From positions 1-6,277 of the forward strand of contig CAZAYB010000189.1 of the NCBI GenBank assembly GCA_964489215.1: a stretch of DNA of 6,277 bases, read 5' to 3'. Below are positions 1 to 6,054 of this stretch, in pieces. Position 1 is the first letter of the stretch. Each line of letters starts with the position of its first letter. Position numbers and translations under genes: made by a program. The notes below the pieces were generated by a model, which searched no databases, was not told the origin of the DNA, and worked only from the letters and a program-made list of their open reading frames with translations. Origin of the DNA: CAZAYB01 sp964489215. GTDB lineage: Bacteria; Planctomycetota; Phycisphaerae; Sedimentisphaerales; Anaerohalosphaeraceae.

Positions 1-555
1 AATGAAATAGGACAGGCTGTAATTCTTGTCGTTACCGCCTCTACTTTCCTCGTACAGATAATTGGACCGGGCTTCGTAAAGCTGGGTGTAAAAAAGGCCG
101 GCGAAGTAGGAAAAAACATTACAGAACAGGACCTCATAAATTCTTTTACCGTAAAAGATGTAATGGACTCCGAAGTAGTTACAATGCCCCAGGGTATGCC
201 TCTAAACGACATATTAAAAACTTTCTGCAATACCGATTTGCCGTATTATCCGGTGGTTTCAAACGACCTTACACTCACAGGGACTATTACCATTAAAGCT
301 ATAAAGGATTCACTTGCCAACCAGGTTGATGCCCACTGGCTGGTAGCACTGGATGTCATGGAGCCTGTAATGGACAAAACAACAGATCAGACACCGCTAT
401 CTGAAGCTTTGAAATACATGAACAGATATGAGCTGGATTACATGCCTGTAGTGGATAACAATGAAAACAATAGGCTAAAAGGACTGATGGATTTACGTTC
501 TATTAGAAGAAAGATATCCGCAGAAGTCCTCACCCGTCGAGAATCCGACCAATAG
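1..555 (+). CDS. C-terminal part of a cation/proton antiporter with tandem CBS domains (5' truncated)
   Basis: The reading frame is open from the first base and stops at TAG 553-555, giving 184 visible residues; the true start lies left of the window. The first ~30 residues are hydrophobic and end in IIGPGFVKLGVKKAGEVG. This resembles the last membrane helix and exit segment of CPA-type Na+(K+)/H+ antiporters, where an 'IIGP...KAGE' motif is typical. Two CBS repeats follow: roughly residues 50-107 (starting VKDVMD, with the YYPVVSND core) and 115-178 (starting ALDVMEPV, with the DYMPVVDNN core). Paired CBS domains form a Bateman module that usually binds adenine nucleotides and gates the attached transporter, so this protein probably moves cations across the inner membrane under nucleotide control. 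An internal ATG at codon 55 falls inside the first CBS domain and is not a credible start. The CBS assignment is firm. The transporter family is less so, since a ClC-type channel is the main alternative. Confidence 0.72.
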   Translation, partial: NEIGQAVILVVTASTFLVQIIGPGFVKLGVKKAGEVGKNITEQDLINSFTVKDVMDSEVVTMPQGMPLNDILKTFCNTDLPYYPVVSNDLTLTGTITIKAIKDSLANQVDAHWLVALDVMEPVMDKTTDQTPLSEALKYMNRYELDYMPVVDNNENNRLKGLMDLRSIRRKISAEVLTRRESDQ

Positions 556-1699
556 CAGTATCTGATATCGAAAATTCCCTCATAACCGTATCCGCCACAG
601 CAAGCGCTTTTTCTGTAAGAAAAAGATAATCTTCAGAAAACTCCAGCAGTCCCTGACCTGTAAGTTTTTCAATCTCCCTAAAAAACAATTCCCTGACATC
701 CCTGCCGACTTTTGCTCGGTATCCGCTTAAATTTATACCTTCCCTTTTTCTAAGATTAAGCACTGCCGTTTCACATGCGTATTCTTCCCTGCTGATTACT
801 CGAGATGCCGAAATTGCATTCTCACCATTGTCGATTAACCGTATATATTTTTCTATATCGCTTACATTCTCACTTCTTCTATTACCGATAAACGAATGAG
901 CCCCCGGCCCGACTCCGTAAAAGTTCTGATTGTTCCAGTATTTCAAGTTGTGAAGGCACTGGCAGTTTTCCCTCGCGAAATTGGAAATCTCATAATGCAA
1001 AAAACCGAAATCAGTTAATCTTCTTATCACCTCTTTATACATATCAGCATCCGCCTTACTGCTGACAGCTTTTAACCTTCCTGCATTAACTTCCTCTGTG
1101 ATATCACTTAATGGCTCAAGGGACAGGCTGTACGCGCAAATATGCTCAACATTAAGCTCTGCTGCCTTTTGTATATTCTTTCTGACAGAAGCGATATTAG
1201 AGCCGGGTATGGCAAATATAAGGTCGATGTTAATATTGTCAAACCCCATTGCCTTGGCATTTTCCACAGCTTTTTGTGCCTCAAAAGGAGAGTGTATTCT
1301 GCCAAGTGTCTTTAGCTGACGAGCATTGAAAGACTGAACCCCTATCGAAAGCCTTGTAACTTTACTGTCCGCAAGAGCCTTAAAAAGATCAAAACTGGCC
1401 TGGGCAGGATTTATTTCAACGGTAAATTCCATTATATTTGGAAACTTTGACCTGACCAATGACAAAACCTCTCCCAAAAGTCCCGCACAAAGAACACTCG
1501 GCGAACCTCCCCCCACATAGACAGTATCTACCGATTTATCATCTATACGGAGTATCTCCTTTTTTAGCGCATCGATAAACTCCCTGGCATCATACTTCTC
1601 TATCGGCTCAGAATAAAAAACACAGTATGAGCATTTCTTCTGACAAAAAGGGATATGAATATAAAGACCTGGACAATCACTCCCGGTATGCACGGTCAT
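530..1699 (-). CDS. hemW: HemW-like radical SAM haem-binding protein (often misnamed oxygen-independent coproporphyrinogen III oxidase)
   Basis: The protein has 389 residues, normal for HemW (about 380-400). Near the N-terminus, IHIPFCQKKCSYC places the radical-SAM [4Fe-4S] cysteines at 19, 23 and 26 in the CX3CX2C spacing. Other family marks are GGGSPS (63-68, SAM-binding glycine motif), SIGVQSF (118-124), NIDLIFAIPG (157-166), HYEISNFA (235-242) and GVGPGAHSF (262-270). The HNLKYW segment (250-255) fits the HNxxYW motif tied to haem binding in HemW, and the C-terminal ~80 residues look like the HemN_C winged-helix region. Characterised HemW proteins bind haem and act as haem chaperones, rather than oxidising coproporphyrinogen like HemN. 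The ATG overlaps the pssA stop as ATGA, implying translational coupling; I see no strong Shine-Dalgarno. The usual Asp after the third cysteine (CDF) is Val here (CVF). The 3' end overlaps the convergent antiporter gene by 26 bp. Confidence 0.9.
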   Translation of the reverse strand: MTVHTGSDCPGLYIHIPFCQKKCSYCVFYSEPIEKYDAREFIDALKKEILRIDDKSVDTVYVGGGSPSVLCAGLLGEVLSLVRSKFPNIMEFTVEINPAQASFDLFKALADSKVTRLSIGVQSFNARQLKTLGRIHSPFEAQKAVENAKAMGFDNINIDLIFAIPGSNIASVRKNIQKAAELNVEHICAYSLSLEPLSDITEEVNAGRLKAVSSKADADMYKEVIRRLTDFGFLHYEISNFARENCQCLHNLKYWNNQNFYGVGPGAHSFIGNRRSENVSDIEKYIRLIDNGENAISASRVISREEYACETAVLNLRKREGINLSGYRAKVGRDVRELFFREIEKLTGQGLLEFSEDYLFLTEKALAVADTVMREFSISDTAIGRILDG

Positions 1700-2634
1700 T
1701 GTCCGCTGGAAAATGATGTGGAGGTTGTCAAAGTCGGTTCACTGTTATCATTGCGCCTCAGTTTTCTTACTGCAGACAGATAAATCCATCTTATCAGACC
1801 CCAAAGCATATATCCGCAGAATATCAAAACAACTGATGTCTCTACCGACCACCAAATCAGCCCTGCGATAAGCAATGTACTAAGCAAATAACTTATTGGT
1901 TTTCTGCCGCGCAAATACAGATTCACCAAATGCGGATAACGAACCCTGCTTATCATAAGCAAAGAACACATAATAGCGGCAAACGGCAAAACATAAATGG
2001 TCACACGAGGCGCAAATTCAAAAAATGAAGATTTGCTTACCGCCGGCTCAATATACTGCTGGAAGATAACTATGGATGTTACCGCACCGGCCGCTGCCGG
2101 AGATGGAAGACCGGAAAAGAACATATGGCTCGTTTCATCTTCTTCATTTTCAACATTGAACCTCGCAAGACGTATCGCGGTACAGGTTAAAAAAAGACCC
2201 GAACTTATCCAGATAAACTTGATTAAAAAAGGCTCCGCCATATCCGTCGGATCAAGAAACTCACCCATATAATAACGCATTATCTTAAGCATCAAAAACG
2301 AAGGGGCTACTCCAAAGCTTATCATGTCACAAAGACTGTCAAGCTGACCCCCAAAACTGCTCGTCGTATGGCTCATCCTTGCGACCCTGCCGTCAAGAAC
2401 ATCTGCGATCATCGCTATGAAAATCATATAACCTGCCCAGGCAAAGTTTGTATGGTCAAGATTGTGAATACTCGTATGGGCCCATCCTATTCTGCTCGCA
2501 AAAACAATTGAAGCAAAGCCGAACAAACCGTTAAGAAGAGTAATAAGTGAGGGCAAAACGGTGATATACTTAAGCCTTTGTTTCCTTACCCGCTTTAAAA
2601 GCCTCCCTTTGCGCCTGTTTGAGCCTGTTGACAT
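1696..2634 (-). CDS. pssA: CDP-diacylglycerol--serine O-phosphatidyltransferase (phosphatidylserine synthase)
   Basis: PssA condenses CDP-diacylglycerol with L-serine to give phosphatidylserine and CMP in the inner membrane. The CDP-alcohol phosphatidyltransferase signature DGxxARx8Gx3Dx3D is intact: D81-G82, A85-R86, G95, D99 and D103, preceded by D78. These aspartates bind the metal ions and the catalytic base is the last one. The 'LPSLITLLNG' start of the first helix (about 27-46) and FSGLPSPAAAG (173-183) are typical of the integral-membrane, type II (Bacillus-like) PssA. Hydrophobic segments suggest six to eight membrane spans, including two near 246-262 and 266-285. At 312 aa it is longer than the shortest PssA proteins, because of these C-terminal spans and a Ser/Thr-rich tail; a basic N-terminal stretch (7-22) precedes helix 1. 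Its ATG shares one base with the psd stop (TAATG), with GAGG 8 nt upstream, inside the psd 3' end. The next enzyme of the pathway, Psd, is encoded immediately upstream. Confidence 0.93.
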   Translation of the reverse strand: MSTGSNRRKGRLLKRVRKQRLKYITVLPSLITLLNGLFGFASIVFASRIGWAHTSIHNLDHTNFAWAGYMIFIAMIADVLDGRVARMSHTTSSFGGQLDSLCDMISFGVAPSFLMLKIMRYYMGEFLDPTDMAEPFLIKFIWISSGLFLTCTAIRLARFNVENEEDETSHMFFSGLPSPAAAGAVTSIVIFQQYIEPAVSKSSFFEFAPRVTIYVLPFAAIMCSLLMISRVRYPHLVNLYLRGRKPISYLLSTLLIAGLIWWSVETSVVLIFCGYMLWGLIRWIYLSAVRKLRRNDNSEPTLTTSTSFSSGQ

Positions 2635-3314
2635 TATTCATACCTCAATATAACGGATTCACCAGCTTTTACTTTATCGCCGACCTTCACCATTATCTTT
2701 AGATTATCTCGCTGGGGAAGAATAACTTCAGTCCGGGAACCAAATTTTATCATGCCAAATTGCTCACCAATCCTGTAAACCTTGCCTCTGCAGCCTTTGC
2801 AGACTATATGCCTTGCTATCGCTCCTGATATCTGACGAATTAAAACCTTATCGTAAGGCTTATCAGTCTGAACCGCGAAAATACTGTTCGATTCATTCAA
2901 TTTGCTGGACTGGGGATTACGGGCATCCTTGAATTTGCCTTTTTTATATTCAACCTTTTCGACTTTGAGATTGCACGGAATACGGTTTATATGAACATTG
3001 AAAATGCTCAGAAATATGCCGATTTTTATACAGTTTTCACCGATATTATTGGCGGATACCCGGTCTATGTCCATTATCCTCCCGTCAGCGGGCGAGACAA
3101 TAATACCTGACCCGTCAGGGATTATCCTCTCCGGGTCCCTGAAAAAAGCCAATAACCAGATAAAAACTGCAAAAAGGGTCAACTCCGCTGGTACCCAAAA
3201 TAACCTTGAAACCTCGAAAAAGGCGCAAATAATCCCCGTAACAGCCATCAAAAGAAGAACTCCAAGGGGGTAAAAAACCACCTGCCACAATCCGTATTTT
3301 GTTAGTTTTATCAT
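2634..3314 (-). CDS. psd: Phosphatidylserine decarboxylase proenzyme, short form
   Basis: Psd decarboxylates phosphatidylserine to phosphatidylethanolamine. At 226 aa it belongs to the short class found in many bacteria and archaea, not the ~320-aa E. coli type. Two hydrophobic segments at about 11-31 and 42-57 anchor it to the membrane. The catalytic part carries SPADG (74-78, Asp77), FLSIFNVHINRIP (101-113, His108) and the self-cleavage site FGSR at 191-194. By family knowledge, cleavage between Gly192 and Ser193 gives a beta chain and a short alpha chain of 34 residues, whose N-terminal serine becomes the pyruvoyl cofactor. Asp77, His108 and Ser193 would form the self-processing triad. It is the first gene of the psd-pssA-hemW unit, downstream of a strong promoter match. 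Before the ATG (3314-3312) only a GGGG run about 7 nt upstream could serve as ribosome binding site, so initiation may be modest. Confidence 0.94.
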   Translation of the reverse strand: MIKLTKYGLWQVVFYPLGVLLLMAVTGIICAFFEVSRLFWVPAELTLFAVFIWLLAFFRDPERIIPDGSGIIVSPADGRIMDIDRVSANNIGENCIKIGIFLSIFNVHINRIPCNLKVEKVEYKKGKFKDARNPQSSKLNESNSIFAVQTDKPYDKVLIRQISGAIARHIVCKGCRGKVYRIGEQFGMIKFGSRTEVILPQRDNLKIMVKVGDKVKAGESVILRYE

Positions 3315-3334
3315 TAATAGCCCCGGTAACAGTC

Positions 3335-3376
3335 AAAAAAAAAGCCATTTCCAATCAGTCGGTGAATAAATTCGGC
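3335..3376 (-). promoter_or_regulatory. Possible attenuator-like hairpin plus nine-T run in the psd leader
   Basis: Read on the minus strand, between the predicted promoter and psd, GCC (3376-3374) and ATTT (3371-3368) can pair with AAAT (3350-3347) and GGC (3346-3344), leaving a GA bulge and a 17-nt loop. The stem is followed directly by nine T residues (3343-3335). This is the order expected of an intrinsic terminator, but it sits ahead of the coding region it would switch off. The stem is weak (7 bp, interrupted), so it may be only a T-rich leader. Confidence 0.25.
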
Positions 3377-3390
3377 CGTTCAGGTATATG

Positions 3391-3418
3391 ATTATAAATA
3401 TGTTTATTTAATAATCAA
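3391..3418 (-). promoter_or_regulatory. Predicted sigma70-type promoter for psd-pssA-hemW
   Basis: On the minus strand, TTGATT (3418-3413; four of six consensus bases) is followed by a 16-nt AT-rich spacer and a perfect TATAAT (3396-3391). Transcription would start near 3384, giving a leader of about 70 nt before psd. It is the best promoter match in the divergent psd/eno region, and it lies in the most AT-rich part of it. Confidence 0.62.
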
Positions 3419-3421
3419 GCC

Positions 3422-3450
3422 TTGACGCAGGACCTATTAAAGGTTAATCT
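3422..3450 (+). promoter_or_regulatory. Weak candidate promoter for eno
   Basis: TTGACG (3422-3427; five of six -35 bases) is followed after 17 nt by TAATCT (3445-3450; a poor -10 match). If used, it would give an eno leader of about 130 nt containing both inverted repeats described below. Nothing closer to eno matches better; TTGTAA at 3538 lacks a good partner. Confidence 0.3.
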
Positions 3451-3490
3451 CTTGCACTGAATATAAACCTATGCCCGGGAACGTAAAAAG

Positions 3491-3519
3491 CTTCTGTCGA
3501 GTCTCGGAATCGAACGAAG
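3491..3519 (+). repeat. Imperfect inverted repeat in the eno upstream region
   Basis: CTTCTGTCGA (3491-3500) and TCGAACGAAG (3510-3519) pair at eight of ten positions around a 9-nt loop, with a symmetric two-base mismatch in the middle. It could be a hairpin in the eno leader RNA or a protein-binding dyad; the sequence does not decide. Confidence 0.4.
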
Positions 3520-3534
3520 TTAAGGGTTTTAACT
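3518..3534 (+). repeat. Perfect 6-bp inverted repeat, operator-like, upstream of eno
   Basis: AGTTAA (3518-3523) and TTAACT (3529-3534) are exact reverse complements separated by five bases, a 17-bp dyad typical in size for a dimeric repressor site. It overlaps the end of the preceding inverted repeat by two bases and ends 52 bp before the eno start. A chance match of this size in AT-rich DNA is quite possible. Confidence 0.35.
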
Positions 3535-3586
3535 GGTTTGTAATACTTATTAAAAAACTTATGCAGTATTAGAAAGGAAAAATCAA

Positions 3587-4882
3587 ATGTTTACAACAAT
3601 TATTGACGTTGGCGCACGTGAAATACTTGATTCACGCGGAAATCCTACCGTGGAAGTTGATGTACTCCTGGATGACGGCTCTTTTGGCAGAGCTGCCGTA
3701 CCTTCAGGTGCTTCAACAGGGGCATATGAAGCCGTTGAACTTCGCGACACAAAAAAGAAACGCTACATGGGAAAGGGAGTTGAAACCGCTGTAAAAAACG
3801 TAAATGATATTATCGCACCCGAAATACTCGGAATGGATGCCATGGCACAGGAAGAAATAGACCTGTTCATGATAAACCTCGACGGTACAAAGAACAAGGC
3901 CAAGCTCGGGGCAAATGCCGTTTTAGGCGTTTCGCTTGCCGTTGCAAAAGCCGCCGCAGAATCCGCTCAGCTGCCCCTGTACCGATATGTAGGAGGCTGT
4001 AACGCTAATGTCCTGCCGGTGCCTATGATGAATATACTAAACGGCGGAAAACACGCCGACAACAACGTTGACTTCCAGGAATTCATGGTAATGCCTATAG
4101 GAGCAAAAAATTTCCCCGAAGCTCTCAGAATGGGAGCCGAAGTATTCCATACCCTAAAGAAAGTGCTAAAGGATAAAGGTTACAACACTGCTGTAGGTGA
4201 TGAAGGAGGTTTTGCACCGTCACTTAAATCAAATGAAGAGGCTCTTGAGGTTATTGTAGATGCAATTACAAAAGCCGGATACAAACCTGGAAAGCAGATT
4301 GCAATTGCACTCGACCCTGCTTCAACTGAAATGTGGGTAAAATCCTCAAAAAAATATAAGTTCTTCAAGTCCGACCCCAAAAATCAGGTTTCTTCAGAAG
4401 ATATGGCAAAACACTGGCAGAAATGGCAAAGCAAGTACCCCATCGTAAGTATCGAGGACGGCCTGGCAGAGGATGACTGGAAAGGATGGACTAAACTCAA
4501 TGAAAAGATAGGATCAAAATGTCAGCTCGTTGGAGATGACCTCTTCGTAACGAATACTGAACGTCTCCAAAAAGGTATCGATACTAACGCCGCAAATTCA
4601 ATACTGATAAAAGTAAATCAGATCGGAACTTTGACTGAGACTATCGAAGCCATAAATCTCGCAAAAAGAAACGGTTACACCGCTGTTATGAGCCATCGAT
4701 CTGGTGAAACTGAAGACTCCACAATCGCCGATTTGGCTGTGGCAACTGGAGTAGGGCAGATCAAAACCGGTGCTCCAAGCAGAACAGACAGGGTCGCAAA
4801 GTACAACCAGTTGCTAAGGATAAACGAAGAACTCGGAAAGGCTGCTAAATATGGCGGAGATTTCTTCCCATATAAAGCCTGA
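3587..4882 (+). CDS. eno: Enolase (phosphopyruvate hydratase)
   Basis: Enolase interconverts 2-phosphoglycerate and phosphoenolpyruvate in glycolysis and gluconeogenesis, in the cytosol. The protein is full length (431 aa; bacterial enolases are about 430). Visible hallmarks are the mobile loop SGAST (40-44), NGGKHADNN (152-160), VGDEGGF (203-209) with Glu206, and SIEDGLAEDDW (288-298). ILIKVNQIGTLTET (339-352) is the family signature, followed by SHRSGETEDS (369-378) and IKTGAPSRTDR (392-402). By homology the Mg2+ ligands are Asp243, Glu290 and Asp317, the catalytic base is Lys342 with Glu206 as acid, and His370-Arg371-Ser372 and Lys393 contact substrate. All are present, so the enzyme should be active. 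AGGA (3575-3578) lies 8 nt before the ATG and fixes the start. The gene is divergent from psd and appears to be transcribed alone, followed by the structured element at 4913-4998. Confidence 0.98.
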   Translation: MFTTIIDVGAREILDSRGNPTVEVDVLLDDGSFGRAAVPSGASTGAYEAVELRDTKKKRYMGKGVETAVKNVNDIIAPEILGMDAMAQEEIDLFMINLDGTKNKAKLGANAVLGVSLAVAKAAAESAQLPLYRYVGGCNANVLPVPMMNILNGGKHADNNVDFQEFMVMPIGAKNFPEALRMGAEVFHTLKKVLKDKGYNTAVGDEGGFAPSLKSNEEALEVIVDAITKAGYKPGKQIAIALDPASTEMWVKSSKKYKFFKSDPKNQVSSEDMAKHWQKWQSKYPIVSIEDGLAEDDWKGWTKLNEKIGSKCQLVGDDLFVTNTERLQKGIDTNAANSILIKVNQIGTLTETIEAINLAKRNGYTAVMSHRSGETEDSTIADLAVATGVGQIKTGAPSRTDRVAKYNQLLRINEELGKAAKYGGDFFPYKA

Positions 4883-4912
4883 CTCCTGAAAAGCTTAATA
4901 GCCTAAATCAAC

Positions 4913-4998
4913 AGGGCCGATGGTTCTCCCTGATTCTGGTGGTTAGCCTGTAAAAAGGCTCAAATACTCAGAATTGTCGGGACTCATCGGCTCTTTTT
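4913..4998 (+). terminator. Long rod-shaped hairpin with T run after eno: compound intrinsic terminator or small structured RNA
   Basis: Outer arms AGGGCCGATG (4913-4922) and CATCGGCTCT (4985-4994) pair over 10 bp with one G-T wobble, and TTTTT (4994-4998) follows. Inside, TCCC (4927-4930) pairs with GGGA (4979-4982). TGATTCTG (4931-4938) pairs with CAGAATTG (4969-4976), six Watson-Crick plus two wobble pairs. At the tip AGCCT (4945-4949) pairs with AGGCT (4956-4960) around a GTAAAA loop. Such nested pairing is far more than a terminator needs. It begins 31 nt after the eno stop, so terminating eno is the simplest role; an independent or processed small RNA is the alternative. I do not recognise an RNA family. 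Confidence 0.65.
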
Positions 4999-5080
4999 GC
5001 AGACAAACTCCACCTAAAGCCGATTAAAAAAACATGTTAGATTTTCTATTGACCGTTCCGGACCTGGCTGAAAGGCGACC

Positions 5081-5560
5081 ATGAAATTTATAAGGTTCAT
5101 ATTCTTCTGTGTTTTTTTTTCTATCGGATTAGCCGCCATAACAATCTCGATACTTGTCGAGGAGCTGCATAATTACTATCGAAACTACACAACGGTTTAC
5201 CAGATTAAGATGTCAAACGAGAAAATTGAAAAAATAATACCTGATATTGAAAGACAGCTGCAGGTAGCAAAAAATGACCCGAATCGAATTTCAAGGCTAA
5301 GGCATCTCATTTTCGGCGAAAAGCTGAAAAAAGATAATACGGTATTCCCGAACACAAATGACAAAAGGCTCACAAAAATAGCAGAGCTTTTAATAAAAAT
5401 GCAGCAAACCGAAAAACATAACGTACCAAAAATACCACAATGGGTCAAAAGGGTCTCAAACTACCGAATAAGGCTGGCACTGTTCTTTGCCGGCACCGGA
5501 CTTATACTCCTGGATTTCATCTTCTTCGGAAAATCTCTACAGTCTCGAACTGTGCCCTGA
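5081..5560 (+). CDS. Unrecognised small membrane protein with two predicted membrane segments
   Basis: This 159-residue protein belongs to no family I recognise. A short basic N-terminus (MKFIR) leads into a hydrophobic helix at about 6-26. A charged, mostly helical middle follows (27-125), rich in Lys, Glu and Gln and including a possible coiled-coil stretch at 44-64. A second hydrophobic helix (about 130-150, ending DFIFFG) and a short tail SLQSRTVP close the protein. The first segment could be an uncleaved signal anchor; I see no clear signal-peptidase site. Positive charge flanks both segments, so topology is uncertain, with the middle probably outside if the N-terminus is inside. AAGG (5072-5075) lies 5 nt before the ATG, and the frame is open with normal codon use, supporting a real gene. 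It follows the eno terminator-like element, so it should have its own promoter, but I see no convincing one. It ends 13 bp from the convergent PPC gene. Confidence 0.75.
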   Translation: MKFIRFIFFCVFFSIGLAAITISILVEELHNYYRNYTTVYQIKMSNEKIEKIIPDIERQLQVAKNDPNRISRLRHLIFGEKLKKDNTVFPNTNDKRLTKIAELLIKMQQTEKHNVPKIPQWVKRVSNYRIRLALFFAGTGLILLDFIFFGKSLQSRTVP

Positions 5561-5573
5561 AAAATCGCCCTGA

Positions 5574-6011
5574 CTATTTGAAACCCAGAAGTTTGAGTCC
5601 CGATTCATTTGCCGTCCGCTCTGCCTCTATACCGATTATTTCTATTATGGTAACCTCGAGTATCAAAAAAACATTCGCCCCGCCCCTCGGACAGCCAACC
5701 ACAATTTCATCCCCCCGTCCCATCGCGGTATGGATATGCATTTTCGGAGCACCCTCATCATCAATATATATCGTCCCTACTCCCAGTACCTCACCTGGGC
5801 CTGTAAATTGAGTAAAATTCGGTTCAAGCTTCGGTGCCTCCTTCAAAGGCCCAACAACCACATCCGCCTTGCGTATACCGCCTGTTACAAAAACTGCCCC
5901 CGCCTTAATCTGCTCAGTTGCCGCGATACTTTCAAGGCTCTCGTAAAGCTCATCACCTTCGGTTAATTTTGCAACTACAACCCTTCCCGTATTTCCAACT
6001 CTGTAATCCAT
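5574..6011 (-). CDS. PPC/DUF296-domain protein (PD1-like, putative DNA-binding or metal-binding)
   Basis: The 145 residues are one PPC domain ('plants and prokaryotes conserved'), a small fold known to form trimers. Plant members are joined to AT-hooks and bind DNA; free-standing bacterial members have no settled function. Visible marks are GRVVVAKLTEGDEL (about 9-22), the GAVFVTGGIRKADV strand region, LGVGTIYIDDEGAPKMHIHTAMGRGD, and a C-terminal strand NVFLILEVTIIEIIG. Two histidines (His92, His94) match the conserved HxH pair. Where many bacterial members have a third histidine in a GGH segment, this one has GCPRG with Cys107. I recall this cysteine variant as a recognisable subfamily. I chose the ATG at 6011-6009 because GGAG sits 6 nt upstream and because the family typically begins MDYRVGNTGR. 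The in-frame ATG at 6023 would add MEKN but has no properly spaced ribosome binding site. No AT-hook or other domain is attached, so DNA binding is not shown. Confidence 0.85.
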   Translation of the reverse strand: MDYRVGNTGRVVVAKLTEGDELYESLESIAATEQIKAGAVFVTGGIRKADVVVGPLKEAPKLEPNFTQFTGPGEVLGVGTIYIDDEGAPKMHIHTAMGRGDEIVVGCPRGGANVFLILEVTIIEIIGIEAERTANESGLKLLGFK

Positions 6012-6017
6012 ATTTTT

Positions 6018-6021
6018 CTCC
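6018..6021 (-). promoter_or_regulatory. Ribosome binding site that sets the start of the PPC-domain gene
   Basis: GGAG on the minus strand (6021-6018) lies 6 nt before the ATG at 6011-6009. It overlaps the alternative upstream ATG (6023-6021), which itself has only a GAG touching it. Initiation at 6011 is therefore favoured. Confidence 0.6.
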
Positions 6022-6054
6022 ATCTCAATAAGTTACCAAAAACGCCTGTCATCA

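Noticed and set aside
1098..1319. Open frames on either strand inside hemW, including 1108-1305 (-)
   Set aside because: They lie wholly inside a well-supported radical SAM gene and have neither ribosome binding sites nor recognisable protein features.
3115..3354. Minus-strand frame of 79 codons overlapping the 5' end of psd
   Set aside because: It is out of frame with a convincing Psd, has no family features of its own, and looks like a shadow reading.
3495..3522. tRNA T-arm-like sequence on the minus strand (TTCGATT between near-complementary arms), suggesting a tRNA or integration-site remnant
   Set aside because: No acceptor stem, anticodon arm, D arm or CCA end surrounds it, the T stem pairs imperfectly, and there is no integrase or direct repeat nearby.
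4913..4998. Small signal-recognition-particle RNA (ffs), because GGTTCTCCC and CGGGA face each other as in 4.5S RNA
   Set aside because: The universally conserved tip with the GGAA tetraloop and its flanking internal loops is missing; the tip here is AGCCT-GTAAAA-AGGCT. The resemblance covers too few bases.
5049..5054. TTGACC as a -35 element for the gene at 5081
   Set aside because: Only 26 bp remain before the ATG, leaving no room for a -10 element and a leader containing the AAGG ribosome binding site.
5440..5966. Plus-strand frames at 5440-5811 and 5730-5966 antisense to the PPC-domain gene
   Set aside because: The opposite strand encodes a clear PPC domain; these translations look non-protein-like and lack start signals.
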